In this document: positions 38,701 through 49,994 of the stretch, one piece after another
How the letters are laid out: every line of letters starts with the position of its first letter
Numbering within the stretch: the stretch's first letter is position 1
From: Astropecten irregularis
Taxonomy: Eukaryota > Echinodermata > Asteroidea > Paxillosida > Astropectinidae
Direction of reading: 5' to 3'
DNA length: 64,000 bases
Assembly: GCA_963971285.1 (NCBI GenBank)
Contig: OZ020254.1
Span: 7,750,001-7,814,000, forward strand
Made by a program: the position numbers and the translations under genes
Notes under the pieces: generated by a model
The model's database searches: none
What the model saw: the letters and a program-made list of their open reading frames with translations, nothing else
Told to the model about the DNA's origin: nothing

Positions 38701-41700
38701 GTGCGCTGTTATTTTGTGTGTATCTAAGGGATGTGAATGGCCACACACACCCACACACAAACCGAAAACAGCAAGCAACAAGCTGAAATTTAAAAGTTCC
38801 TACACTTTAGTACAGAGCAGGTTTACAAATAAAGCGGAAATTCTGAGATAAAATTTGAAACAAAAAAAGTTCAAATCAGCTCAAAATGCTGAGTTCTCAT
38901 CACACACCTGGTATCAAGATTATTATAAGACTATCATTATTAACATTAAATGATTTTGGTAGGGAAAAATAGATAATATGCAAATTAGGCTTGCCCTTCA
39001 CCGACATGGATGAGCACTGTATACTCAGTGCTTATGAGAGCACGTAAAAAAAATCACATGCTTGCTCAGGTGGGATTCGAACCCACGACCTCCTGCTTAC
39101 TGGTGCAGATGCCTTACCTGCTAGGCCACCGAGCTAGCTGGGGTCCCCAGGGTGAATCTTTGAATAACTATCATTATTGTCAGTCTAAGGACTGACAATG
39201 ACAGATCAGCTTTTGTGAGCTATGCATCGATTCATCGTGCTTATTATTGACACGTGTGTGCTAGTGCTGTCATTTTAAAAATCGGAGAGTGGTTGAACCG
39301 GTCATTTTTTTCAAAGCGGTTTCCAGATTTCAAATTATCCAATTTATCCCAGTCCTTGGGTCGATTTCACCAAACTCATCATAACATACTATCAATCGCA
39401 GTAATTCTGCGGCATTTGCAACCCCATGTAGAAGTAGGAGGATACGATGGGTTATCCTTCGTAACTCGAGTTGCGATCGATCGTAGGGCTTTGTGAAATC
39501 GACCCCTGGTCACACCAATGAAATCTGGTTCAGGTATTACACAGTTGTTACTTCAGCAGTGTATGACTCACTCACCATCCGTTCCATCGTGTTCAGATTT
39601 TGGCTGGTATGGAATACGTGACACCATCTGACAAAGTAGTATCCTAGCACACACTCCCTGCAGAATGACCAAATGAGAAAATCACAAACTGGTCTCATTG
39701 ATTCTACCCTAAAATGCCTCCATGACATGGGCAAGCAAAATTTAAATGCTTTCATGGCTTGATAAATGGGCCAAAAGATGACTACGAACAAAACTACAAG
39801 CTGGCAGCCAAAATCTTCAAGGGACTTTAATTTGGCATAAGATTGCACTCTTTGTATTCAGGTCAAGCGAGGGCGCTATCACAAAATTCAAGAACAAATC
39901 ATGGACTTTATTTGTTTCGGCACTACACATGTGCGCGCAAAGGACAGTGGGTAATTTGTTTGCAAACAAGGTTACCACACGTGTTGACACGCGTATATTC
40001 ATATAGCTGCCGGTTTGCAAAGTTTAAAGTTGCTTTTTTTTTCTAAAGAAAGCCTTACTTTGAGTTGTTTATACATGATGCTGCTTAACGGCCCACAGGA
40101 TGTCACTATCGAGTCACTTGTTCCAGCGGTGTAAAGTTGAGTACTTATTCATAGTCGAATTTTATGTCTGTGCATAGTATGCACTCAGCACCAGCCCTAG
40201 CAACATTTTTTTCCCATAGTGCTTTGCACACAGCCCGTTTTTGGCTATCTTCGATAAGGTCCGAACAAAAAGAATCCTCTCCTCCCCTCAAGAGAATCAA
40301 ACACGCTACCTCTGAAAGCTGACGGCCTGAAGAACATTACATCTCTGTTCCTGTTGAATCTGAGCATAAACCCTCAGCCTATGCATACACTGTGGCATCA
40401 ACCGGGACAGATAGTGAGCATCGGCCATTGAATACTGTGCCTGAAAAAACAATTGCAATAATAACAACATAGAAAGGAAAGGGTTATTTATCCGCGGTAG
40501 ATAAAGATAAAGAAAAAGGCCGGGGATCAAAGTCACGCAATGTCGAGTTGATGGTAGTGACGTTTTGGCTGCTGGTACTACTAGACTTCATCAGGCAACT
40601 GATGAACTGGATGCTGATATGCGGTGTCCATTATATCCTGCTGTTCTGCGTGCATCTTCACCGTGTTCAGTGGACATCGTACGGCTCACTCTGCAGTTAG
40701 CAGGGGGCATCATATGGGTCACAAGAGCTGACGCTATATGGTTCACTCTGCGGTTGGCTGGGGGAGTGTCCTCAGCGTGGCTTCAGCGAGGACACACAAT
40801 CAATAAAACATAGAAATAATAATGATACCACAATCTTTAAAAGTTTCCCAAAGAGGCTGTAAAATGTTAAATATGTGAGCGACTTGGGTGAAATCTTTTA
40901 AACAAGGCCTTCTTAAACAGAGGTGCAATGAGAATACAAATTTAATACTTGTCTCTTCTGTCGCCAAAGAGTATATTCCTTCCATCTCCACATTGCTTGA
41001 CTCAGAAGCTTAGACCTAGTGATGCAAGGGAACAAAGCAAAGAGTTGAACTCAGTTTACAAATATACTTTATCTCAAGAACAGTCACTGCAAACGGGAAC
41101 AGTTTTATCTAATCACGCAAGCTGTGATGAAGAGCTAATTGATTGGCTACGACCTGCTGTATACATACAGAGGGAGGAGGGCCTGAACATTCAACCTACC
41201 TGAACAGGTTCCTTGCTTGGCGTGATAATGCAAACAGGCTAGCCTCTTCTTTCTCCTCGCACCTCTGGATCCATCGACGCAGAGCGTGTGACAGCAGCTA
41301 CCAGACAGGAAAGAGCACAGGGAGATGTTGGCTATTGCAATACAAACAGCAGCTGATTCATTCAATCAAGTATTAAAATCCATCTTGAGCAAGTCATACA
41401 GTTTTTAACATCTGCACACTGGATGACGTGTATATTAGCATAAGGGGCTTTCACACTAGACAAATTCCCCGGGAAATTGGTGGGCCATTGTCGGGGTATT
41501 TTGGTCGGACCTTTCAACTACCAATGAAATCCCCAGGGAATGTTTACTCCTGCTCGGGATCGGGGTAGGGTTAAAGCCGAAATCCCCGGGGATTGACGTT
41601 CTCCCAGGGGAAAAGCAACTAGTGAAATGGTGTCCCCGGGAGTTTCCATGGGTCTGTGAATAGTTGCTGGGTTGGTGGTGGGGTAAAAAATCCCCGGGAA

Positions 41701-44700
41701 TTCCCCCCGGGGATTTATTTCCCGGGGATTGGCTCGGCAGTGTGAAAAGGGCTATACATTTCCGATTTTCCCTATAGGTATTAAGCAGAAGCTGTCTCTA
41801 AAATCTGCCAATCACATCACTTGCATGGTTCTGTACATCACCAGAGGTTACTCTCTACACATTGTTAGCTCTAGAAAGAGCATGGTGTCCATGTGATGTT
41901 AACTTACGGAGTGGTTCCTGAACTTCTCTCCTCGTTCCTTCCTCCTTTCCTGTAGTCTTTGCCCCACCACGGCAAGCTGGAGGGCACCAAGCCCTAATCT
42001 CTGAAGGCAAACAAAAAAAGAATGATGACAAATTATGCTTTGTAAGATGACTTCATGATGCACACGGCTGCAGGGCCCAATTTCATGGAATCCGTTACCG
42101 TTAGCAAAAATTCTTCACTTACGGTAGCAGGATTTTTTTGGTTACGGTTAGCGTATTTCACGGAAGAGTTTCCTTTTTGGTAACGGTGAGCAAGGAATTT
42201 GTGCAGAATGCATACGACAGCACGTTAGCAGAAAATGATCACGGTTACCCTAGAAATTCTTTACTAACCAAGAGTCTTGCTTACGGATTCCATGAAATAG
42301 ATTACACGCGTAGCAGTGCCCGTTAGCACAAAAATAGGCCGTAACGGGTTCCATGAAATTGGGCCCATATCGGTTAATGATCGTAGTAATAATAATTGCA
42401 TATTATAGCTCAGTAATAATCATCCCACTTCTTGGGTCAATTTAATCATTCCTTAGACCACATACAAGAGATATTTCAACTAATAAAACACCAAGGGTTA
42501 ATTCAAACACAGCATCCAGTCTGGACAGAGGCTGTTAGTGGCAAAGTGTCTCGCTTAGGAACATATGCATCACAATCACAGCGCTTACACTTTCCCAAAT
42601 CAGACTTTTGTGTAAGCATAAATCTGCGTTATTTTGGCTCGTTATCAGGTGATCTTATAAACCAATCACCCCTGTTTGGGAGTCCAGTGCAGACACTAGA
42701 GGGTGCTTCCAAGAAGCCCAATGACATTTTCACAAACCAAGAATGAGACAGGACTTGGGTCAAGTCTAAGGCTCAACTCATAACACCCGTACAACTCTCT
42801 GCAAATATCACAAGTATGATGCACAAAATAACTTGGCCATAGACCTCAATGGCAGTTTACAAGTCAAATACTTCTGTCAGTGAGTCTGTGTCTTTAAGTA
42901 CATGTACTACTAATCTGTGCCATAAAGTGCATTCACCTTGAGCTGGCGTCTGTAATGTTGCTCAGCTAATGTCGTCTTCATTCTTTTCTCCGACTGCATG
43001 GCTAAATCTTTGTGATATGTATATTAAGGAGACCGATACACAAGTCCAATACTCCACAAACACATGAACAAGTCTGCCTGGAATGACTCACTGTTGGGAA
43101 GGGGGCATTATGTTTGTTTTCGGTGTAGAGCAATTACACTCTCCAAGGCCACCCATTTGCCAGCTAATGTCGTCTTCATTCTTTTCTCCGACTGCATGGC
43201 TAAATCTTTGTGATATGTATATTAAGGAGACCGATACACAAGTCCAATACTCCATAAACACATGAACAAGTCTGCCTGGAATGACTCACTGTTGGGAAGG
43301 GGGCATTATGTTGGTTTTCGGTGTAGAGCAATTACACTCTCCAAGGCCACCCATTTGCACCCCTCATAACAAAAACATGCCAAGCCAATGCTAAACCAGA
43401 CCCCCCAGGCATGCAACTCGGACTTCCTAAAAAAAGAAAGAAGGAAATTCCAATCTTTGCAAGATTTTGTGCAATGTTTTTCTATTTTCAATGGCATGAG
43501 TGTGATGCAAAAAACGTGGAAATCAGCTGATCCGAGGAAAAGGTACATGCCTGAACCCAAAGAACAAGCCTGTATTAAGTGGGGAAGGATACATTTTCTC
43601 CATCTGATGAAACGCCTCCTGAGGTGGCTTCTCACGGCCATGGCATTCAGCTTCTCACGTTGCTTTTCCATGAGCTTGGAAGTATACCATCGGCCGTGCC
43701 AATGATGCCAACAGCGCCGCCGCAGACTGTCCAGATACAGCTGGGATGCATATGCTGTAAAGATTAAAAATTTTAAACAGCCTTAAAAAAGCCTTATTCA
43801 ATTTGTATAGCCTTTGAGAAAGATCCTGCTAGGATCGACACACGTCAGGCCCACCCAACTCTAAAAATCTTAAACAATTATATGTCTTGTTTTTGTCTAT
43901 GTTGGAGGAAAGGGACCAGGCCAACCCTTTGGGCCTAGTATTCCAAACCGTGGCTTCGCTTCCGGCTCCGGCAAATAGAGGTTGTGAATTTTGAATATTA
44001 AATTATTTTTGTCTGGAGATAGATTATATGCAAATTATGCTTGCCCTTCACCGACTTGAATGATCACTGTATACTCAGTGCTTGTGAGTGCATGTGAAGA
44101 AATCATGTGCTGGCTCAGGTGGGATTCAAACCCACGACCTCCTGCGTTGTGGATTTTGTTGAAGCTGAAGCACAGTTGTCCAAAAGAGGGTATCTACTTC
44201 CAAGCCACAGCCAAAGAGGCTCTATTTCGACACCTGATTACTTTCAAAATTGATGCACGAAATAGAGCCAGAGCCAGGGCCGGAGCCGAGGTTTGGGAAG
44301 GTCCTTTGTTCACTGTCTGCCAGCTTTCCTAGTCAAACCTCTTGGTCCTACAAAAAAAAAACCACTTCTTTCCCCGACTGCATACTACGTTTACTGTCTC
44401 TTCTTTTTGAATTAATTTTAATGTATAATTTCTACAATTCTGTAATTGGTTGTCAAAGAATAGTTTGAGATAAATGTTTATACTGAATCAGAATGAGACA
44501 ATGGAAACGAGTCCACACCTCTTTCCTGTTTGCGGTCTCGGCGATGCAAGACGTACGGCATGAGACCCTGATAGAAGCATCTGGCAACCAGCGTCTTCTG
44601 GTGCAGCTCTACACTCAGCTGGATCTTGTGCTTCTCCTCAAGCTTGTCCGTAACAGCGGCCGTCCACACGTTCCATGTCTAGGACAAATTTCAATAAAAT

Positions 44701-47700
44701 ACAAGACGGTAAAACTTTCAGTTAGAAAGTTTGGAGTCACACTGTGTATTTCTCTCTTTTTTTACTGAGTATGTTTGGTTCTGAACAGAGCCAGTAACTA
44801 AACATTTTAGATTTTTAGCTGATGTTGCACACTAGATTTAACATGCAAAATCTGTGAAGTCAGTTCCAATTTCATAGACTGAAATGCTCATTCATTGAAA
44901 TTATCGATGCATTGCCAGATTTTAGACCGACCCAACGATGAAAAATTAATTCAAATATGAAAATCAACACAAGTAATAAACTGTTTTGAAACTGCTCATC
45001 AACGAAAATAATGACTTGGGGTCGATTTCACCAAACTCATCGTAACTTACTATCAATCGTAGGACAATTGATGCTTTGCAGCCCTACGTAGAAGTCATAG
45101 GATACAATGGATTATCCTTCGTAACTCGAGTTACAATCGATCGCAGGGCTCCGTGAAATCGACCCCTGGGGTATATAATGCTTGAAGTAAGGAGGGCATG
45201 ACGTTTTGATCCTAACAGGATCTTTCTCAAAAGGCATCAGGCCTTCCTTTCTCTAAGCAAATATAAAAATCAATTTAATTAAGAGATGGGAAAGCTGCTT
45301 GATACCTTGACCACAAAACACCCAGCAAGGATTAAGAACAGTTAATATAAAACCTCCAAAGTCTAGATGTGTTAGGGGTTAGGGTTACAGGAGCATGTTA
45401 CCTTCAGTAGGAGATTCTGTGCCCAATGCTGTACAGCATAGTCGTCATCCCCTTGTCGGCCTAGTGCTGCCTGCCACTGTGCTAGCCATCGAGCCCAGGC
45501 CCATCCCAGATGCCTGGTTGTCGCGTGGTCATCGGCCGTACGGCGGACGGCGGACTTTGCTCTCCGACTGACCACATAGGCCTTCCATGCTTCCAACACC
45601 ATGGTTCCAAGTTTCCCGTTGGCTGGAAATGAATTTGAAGAAACAGTTCTTGAGAAAGATTAACGAGCAGACTTTTTGCCGTGATAGAATGAGACTGCAT
45701 GCAATATGGCCCAACACTGTTTTAAGGGCTGCTTTTGTTCTCAACAACTCCTGTTTTATAGCACTACTACCACTATGTCGGGACCGCCAGAGAGATGTCG
45801 CGAGCCACACCTCAAACCATTGCCTTCCAGACATCCTGATCCAGCATGCAGGAGCGCAGCTCTTTGGCACTGGTGAGGCCTGTATCTCTCTTGAGCTGGT
45901 CCAGGAAGGTGAGATGCCTCCTCCCCTGAGTGTCATTGCCTAGTACTAGCAATGCATGTTACAATTACTGCTCCCACATAAGCAACGTATTGACAACAAG
46001 ATGAATGTCCAAGCATGCAGCCTGAATTTCCTGCTTATTATTGAATATCCTTACATTTTAAAAGCAACAGTTTTTTAATTCTGCCAATCGGTTAGCAGGG
46101 AAGTTTGCTTACCATTAAGCAGGGCGATGACATTAATGTTTTGGCCCACTGTGTCACCAGCCTGTCCAGCTATTCATAGACAAATGTCAAACTTGAGCAC
46201 TTGTTAATTTTAGCCTAATAGCATAGTGTGGCCTTCAGCAATGGGAGACTTTGGAGAGCCGGTCTTCTAGTCAAAAGAAAACGTGCACACGCACGTGCAT
46301 GCTCACAATTGCGTGCGCGTGCGCTGTTGACTTAAAGACCGGTTCTCCAAAGTCTCCCATTGGTACGAAGTGACATAAACAGAACACAACCAAACCCCCC
46401 CCAAAAAAAACACAAAAAAAAACCTGGAAACTGGCCTTCTCTTAATAACTGTTGACTATTCAAAAGCTACGTGGAGAATAAAACCTCTAAGAGTCAGTCA
46501 TCATTAGTGAGTTTAATTCGGTGGTAATGTAGATCAATAAAGACTACCGGTACATATCTGATCAAAATCACCATTGAATGAAATGCTGACAAAGAACGTC
46601 TGCACCAAGCCCAACAGAATCCATCCATGTTTTTCTCATACGGTCATACCACTCACCATGTGACACAGCTACTGCTTCCTTGGTGCGTTTGATCTTCTCC
46701 AACAGGACATATTCCTTCCATGCGCACCACACAGTCTGATACAATCGATACCTGCGATACGACAGACAAGCAAAGCATGAATGGGTTCAATTACAAAGCG
46801 ATCAAAGTTACACAAGTTGACAGGCTTTGCAGATGACATACCTGAGATACCCATGCAGACTATACTGTGAATCAATCTGACGCGTAATCGTAACAACCCT
46901 TAAGTGCCCAAGCTAGGAACCTTCCTGAATCTACCTTGATCAAACACTGTTCAAGGACCTTTGGCAAATTACTTCAGCCCGGACCAAGTTATTCTAAGCA
47001 TCAAATGAATTGGTACGGCGCAGAGCCTGACTAGTTGTCCTTGAAATGTCAGAGATCTTGCGATACTTTATGGATTAGAACAAATAAACTGAGGCTATTG
47101 ATGACATTTAATTTTTTTTTTGTAATACCTCCTGTGGTAATCAGCTCTAATAACAAGTTTCCATTCTCTGCGACTAGTCCACCAGAAATCACTCCACTCT
47201 CTGAAGGCAGTAGACAGCAAACGTCTGCAGTGATGTCGCCTGATTTCAAAAAGAATCCAGCGACAAAAATAAAGAAGAATCAAAACAGATATTCAAACAA
47301 AACAATGAAGAAATGTTTTTGTTCTTGTTCAAAGATGTTCTCAAGCAAGAGAGAAATTGGACAATTACTTCCCGACAGTTTTCAAGACGAACTTACAGTC
47401 ACCTTCTATTTTTCTCATTATTTTTTGGTAGGATCTAATTATAAAGACTACCATATCTCAGACAGAAAATGTCTTTCGTGCTATCAAAGTTGTTTTCTTT
47501 AAAAACATATTGCAATAGGGCCTCCAAGTTGCTTGTAAACTTTTGCCTTACGTATCACTTGATCAACAACTTGCTCAGTGACTTTCACACGAAAAGTTTA
47601 TACACCACGGTAGATATAGATAGGGAAAAAAAGGTGATCAAAAGTCACGCGACGTAGTTTCGCTGATAGCGATGTTTCGGCTGCTGGAACTGCTAGCCTT

Positions 47701-49994
47701 CATCAGGCAACTGAAGAACAAGATGCTGCGGTGTTTGTAATAAACTACGGTATTGGTCGGTGTTTGGACCACTCAAACGGACACCGTACAGCTCCCTAGT
47801 TAGCTTGGGTGTTTTCATCCATTGTGTGGCGATTGTCGTAGTGCCGGATGGTAGGAAGCCAAAATCCGGGGATGTTGACATTGCGTGACTTTGATCACCT
47901 TTTTTCCTTATTGTGGGATTATTGATGTTTCAAGACTGTTTACTACTACTGTTCAGTACCTTACAACTGACGGAGGGACACGACCGAACACAGACGTCAT
48001 CCAAATATGAAGGAACTTCCTCGCAAGATGCCTGAAAAGGGAGAAAAATTAAATTGCTTGTAAACAAAACAATCAAAAACAAATCTTAAAAACCAACTGG
48101 CTGAATCACTGAAGAGTGAAGACTATATTTATGGACAATTTTTTCGAATGAACTTTAGTGCACTGCAGACAAAAGCAAAAACGTCTGCGTCAAGAAGGAC
48201 ATTACAGGTAATGTGAAAATTGAGAGACATGTTGACCTGTGTCTTTGTACTTGGAGGCTTCCTAGATTCCCTAGAACTGATTGCCTATGTCGGTATGCAT
48301 TGTGGGAGGTCAGGGTGCACCACGGTTGATCAAGTCTTTTCAGCGAAGCAGCAAATTGGTGCAGGGGAATTTGCATATATAGTAGTAACCGTCTGGGGTA
48401 GGTTGAATGCAGTAGACTGTCTTGTACAATGTGTGACATGGGCCGTAAGCATACGTAGAAGTGTGAATACAGAACTCTTTATAATCTAACTTAGTCTTGT
48501 GCACCCTGCTCAGTGCAAAATGATCTCCAAACTTGCACAACAAGTTGAAGCCTGCTCAGTGCAACAAAATCATTCCCATCCGAGGCTTAAAAGACATACA
48601 CACACAAAAATAGCCACAAAGCTAACAACAACTGCAGCAACCCCCACCCCGCCCCCCCCAAAAGACCCTTTGATTTTTAAAAAGTGCCACAAATCTATTA
48701 GTATTACATTGTAACATCCACATCACTCTAATAGCATTGATTGGCTTGTATGAAAAAACTAACAATAATTTTAAAACAAGTACTGTAATAAACTGCATTA
48801 AACTGCTCATTAGCCAAAATAATAACATTTGACACAAATTTATAAAAATGCTTGGAGTTTACACTGTTACAGGAGGGCCTGACACATATCAATCCTAGCA
48901 GAATCTTTTTCAAAGACTTTAAAATTGGAACGTGTCAGGCCCTCCTAACTCCATGCTCCATTTTAAAACAGCAGATTTATAATTTTGTTTTCTTAATTGA
49001 CGACAGTTCACCCCATCGGCCATACCTTATCCTGATTTCTTTAAGACGACCTCCCATATTCCAGGTATAGCCTGGTGTAGCTTTAGACAATGCAGCTCCT
49101 TTCGTTGCAGATGCCGGCTTGCTGGTCTGGGCTTTATTAGCTCGGGGAGTGGAGTCAGGGCTCTGGAAGTGGACGTGGGGTGACGTCGGCAGTTTAGTCT
49201 TAACAGGAATTCGAGACCTGTATAAAATGATATGCAAAGCTCGATATGTCAGAGAAGATTTAAAAAAAAGCACATTATGAATGAAATTCCTACAGATTAA
49301 AGAGTCAGACCAATGAAACTGTAACAAGTTTGCTCAATCAATACACAATTTTTCTGTCTGGTACATGCGCCAACATAATAATACTCAGACATGCAACTTG
49401 TACTTCACAAAAACGAGGAAATTCACATTTTTACCATACTTTGTACAGTGTTTTTCACTTTTCAATGGCATAAGAGTTAAGTGAAAAAAGAGGAAATCAG
49501 GTGATCCGAGGAAAAGTTGCATGCCTGAATACTTGATTTGATTACTTCTGTGTTTCCATCTTGCTTGGAAATTAAACTTTGACATTTTATGCTCTGATTT
49601 AGAAAAACCTAGCGTTAATTAGTACTGCTAAGGGGTCTTGATTAAATGATTATTATGATATGGCATCCTCATTAACTGACCTGACAAACACTCGTCCATC
49701 TGCCACCGGATTACCGACTGGGCTGGTAGTGGTAGTGGTCATGGTGGTGGTGTTTGACTGGTCATTCCCGTCTCCCCGTGCAGCGAGCCTCATCTTCATA
49801 GCCTTGATGCGTAGTCCATCGCTCAGTTCTTGCAGCACGGCACTCGACTTGGCTTTCGCCCGTAACAAGCCCTGGTCATCGGCACGGTCACGGCGGCGGT
49901 GGTCCGCTGCTGCTGCTGCATCTGCACCAGAGCGGTCCGCCCGGCGAATGCCACGGCCGCCCCGGGCTGTCGAGGCAGAGCTCGGTTCCATCAT
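26798..49994 (-). CDS. SFI1: SFI1, centrin-binding repeat protein of the centriole (complete, 29 exons)
   Basis: SFI1 forms long helices that bind centrin through W-containing repeats at centrioles. Minus-strand exons: 49681-49994, 49026-49217, 47960-48031, 47129-47224, 46657-46751, 45402-45622, 44519-44678, 43593-43754, 42937-43001, 41908-42000, 41200-41297, 40949-41015, 40310-40440, 39576-39657, 38559-38651, 37552-37637, 37114-37189, 36564-36659, 36035-36111, 35498-35600, 34427-34523, 33461-33621, 32002-32076, 31591-31842, 30910-31214, 30379-30507, 28588-29538, 27909-28023, 26798-26932. They total 4,599 nt, 1,532 residues; all junctions keep phase. Vertebrate-like landmarks: RLKEIRIR, FREWSDFWWTSRREWKL, AWLSFTVERRRKRLR, VRRCATHW, LLPPSAFM, then the C-terminal coiled region (EEIQRIHTKLQDYQKTKEKL). 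The human protein is about 1,240 residues; the long exon 27 accounts for much of the excess. Borders were set by eye. Confidence 0.93.
28137..28475. repeat. Inverted-pair element with two tRNA-like arms (family K)
   Basis: The left arm (minus strand) and right arm (plus strand) both carry A-box TAGCTCAGTTGG and B-box GGTTTGAATCCCG/GGTTCAAATCCCG sequence, head to head about 110 bp apart. It lies in SFI1 intron 27. Not functional tRNA genes: the anticodon arm does not form cleanly and the same layout recurs elsewhere. Confidence 0.7.
29690..29765 (+). repeat. Fragment of a family K arm
   Basis: It contains GGCTCAAATCCCGCTCCAGT followed by the usual 'aattgatcaccttccaataac' flank, without the A-box half. 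Confidence 0.5.
29951..30311. repeat. Family D MITE (copy 4), SFI1 intron 26
   Basis: Ends AAAGGTAATATCATACTATG and CAAAGTATGATACTACCTT. This is one of the most intact copies and shows the uninterrupted 'taccctgtaagtta' block. Confidence 0.8.
32311..32709. repeat. Inverted-pair element with two tRNA-like arms, best copy (family K)
   Basis: The ends CAAGTCATTGAAAAGTGAAC and GTTCACTTTTTAATGACTTC are inverted repeats. Each arm has A-box (TAGCTCAGTTG; degenerate CAAATGAGCTATC on the other) and B-box GGTTCGAATCC, and a shared 'atttggtgga/ccaacataggg' block. The arms face each other. In SFI1 intron 22. Confidence 0.75.
33143..33417. repeat. 275-bp near-perfect palindrome with hammerhead-like cores
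   Basis: The sequence from 'gaaggtaggtttgcgg' to 'ccgcaaacctaccttc' folds on itself. Each arm carries CCTGAGGA, a hairpin CGGACAG/CTGTCCG, and GGAACGTCGAG or a variant. A single arm of the same family lies at 61921-62045. It sits in SFI1 intron 22, 44 bp from exon 22. Confidence 0.75.
33749..33995. repeat. Family B MITE (copy 2)
   Basis: Ends AGGGGCCAATTTCATGGCGC and GCGCCGTGAAATTGGCCCCA. In SFI1 intron 21. Confidence 0.8.
34020..34316. repeat. Family B MITE (copy 3), interrupted by another repeat
   Basis: Family B ends are present, but 34120-34240 holds the 'ttgcatggtgacaattggta' repeat also seen at 17035-17155, including CGAAACATTGAG on the minus strand. Nested insertion is the simplest reading. 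Confidence 0.65.
34606..34891. repeat. 290-bp MITE, family C (copy 1)
   Basis: Ends AGGGCCCAATTTCATGGAAT and ATTCCATGAAACTGGGCCCA. The interior has 'ttacggttagcgtatttcacgg'. A second copy is at 42072-42367. It resembles family B at the outermost bases but differs inside. Confidence 0.8.
35182..35442. repeat. Family B MITE (copy 4)
   Basis: Ends TGGGGCCAATTTCATAGTTG and CTCTATGAAATTGGCCCCTG, in SFI1 intron 20. Confidence 0.8.
35631..35771. repeat. Family A MITE
   Basis: Ends CAGGGGTCGATTTCACC and GTGAAATCGACCC. It begins only 31 bp from SFI1 exon 20. Confidence 0.85.
36170..36500. repeat. Degenerate tandem array of 'caatatccac' units
   Basis: About 330 bp in SFI1 intron 18 repeats short variants of 'tttgcaatatccacacaattt' at irregular spacing. 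No coding capacity; a decayed minisatellite is the likely nature. Confidence 0.6.
36820..37061. repeat. Family B MITE (copy 5)
   Basis: Ends GGGGGCCAATTTCATAGAG and CTCTATGAAATTGGTCCCTG, in SFI1 intron 17. Confidence 0.8.
38975..39150 (-). repeat. tRNA-derived SINE (family L, copy 1)
   Basis: On the minus strand: A-box-like GGTGGCCTAGCAGGTAAG, B-box GGGTTCGAATCCCACC, then a body with 'gagtatacagtgctcatcca'. A truncated copy lies at 44024-44152. Confidence 0.7.
39357..39509. repeat. Family A MITE
   Basis: Ends GGGTCGATTTCACCAAACTC and GTGAAATCGACCCCTGG, in SFI1 intron 14. Confidence 0.85.
40526..40790 (-). repeat. Repeat with hammerhead-like core (copy 2)
   Basis: On the minus strand it contains CCTGATGAAGTCTAGTAG … CAGCAGCC then AAAACGTCAC, closely related to 47633-47902, and starts with the shared 'gatcaaagtcacgcaatgtc' end. 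Confidence 0.55.
41443..41753. repeat. 310-bp GC-rich MITE (family H)
   Basis: Ends GGCTTTCACACTAG and AGTGTGAAAAGGGCT are inverted. The interior is full of CCCCGGGG-type palindromes (for example 'tccccggggatt'). In SFI1 intron 10. Confidence 0.7.
42072..42367. repeat. Family C MITE (copy 2)
   Basis: Ends AGGGCCCAATTTCATGGAAT and TTCCATGAAATTGGGCCCA; interior 'ggttacggttagcgtatttcac'. In SFI1 intron 9. Confidence 0.85.
42963..43358. repeat. 198-bp tandem duplication covering part of SFI1 exon 9
   Basis: The block from about 42963 to 43160 is repeated at 43161 to 43358 with an offset of 198 bp and only a few mismatches. The first copy includes the 5' part of exon 9 (42937-43001) and its acceptor; the second copy therefore carries an acceptor and partial exon but no matching donor. 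Confidence 0.9.
44024..44152 (-). repeat. tRNA-derived SINE (family L, truncated copy)
   Basis: It matches 38975-39150 up to the B-box (GGGTTTGAATCCCACC), then breaks off before the A-box half. Confidence 0.65.
45017..45170. repeat. Family A MITE
   Basis: Ends GGGGTCGATTTCACCAAACT and GTGAAATCGACCCCTGG, in SFI1 intron 6. Confidence 0.85.
45812..45940 (-). mobile_element. Relic of a LINE reverse-transcriptase C terminus
   Basis: A minus-strand frame reads RRHLTFLDQLKRDTGL, continues with a predicted ELRSCMLDQDVWKAM and ends at a stop. The 'TFLDQLxxDTGL … M.D.…W' pattern is typical of the last residues of LINE-encoded polymerases. It lies in SFI1 intron 5 on the same strand but cannot be spliced in frame between exons 5 and 6. 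Only this tail is visible. Confidence 0.6.
46240..46361. repeat. Foldback element with CG/CA-rich arms (copy 2)
   Basis: Ends AATGGGAGACTTTGGAGAG and CTCCAAAGTCTCCCATT; inside, CGGTCTTCTAGTCAA and TTGACTTAAAGACCGG. It matches 519-656. In SFI1 intron 5. Confidence 0.8.
47633..47902 (-). repeat. 270-bp repeat with inverted ends and a hammerhead-like core
   Basis: Ends AGGTGATCAAAAGTCACGCG and TGCGTGACTTTGATCACCTT. On the minus strand it contains CCTGATGAAGGCTAGCAG … CAGCAGCCGAAACATC. The small open frame (47693-47881) is part of the repeat. In SFI1 intron 3. Confidence 0.65.

Noticed and set aside
46105-46170. Possible extra SFI1 exon with gtaagc donor on the minus strand
   Set aside because: In the required phase it has an early stop; the other phases lack the W-containing repeat pattern.
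47693-47881. 62-codon minus-strand frame
   Set aside because: Entirely inside a 270-bp inverted-end repeat.
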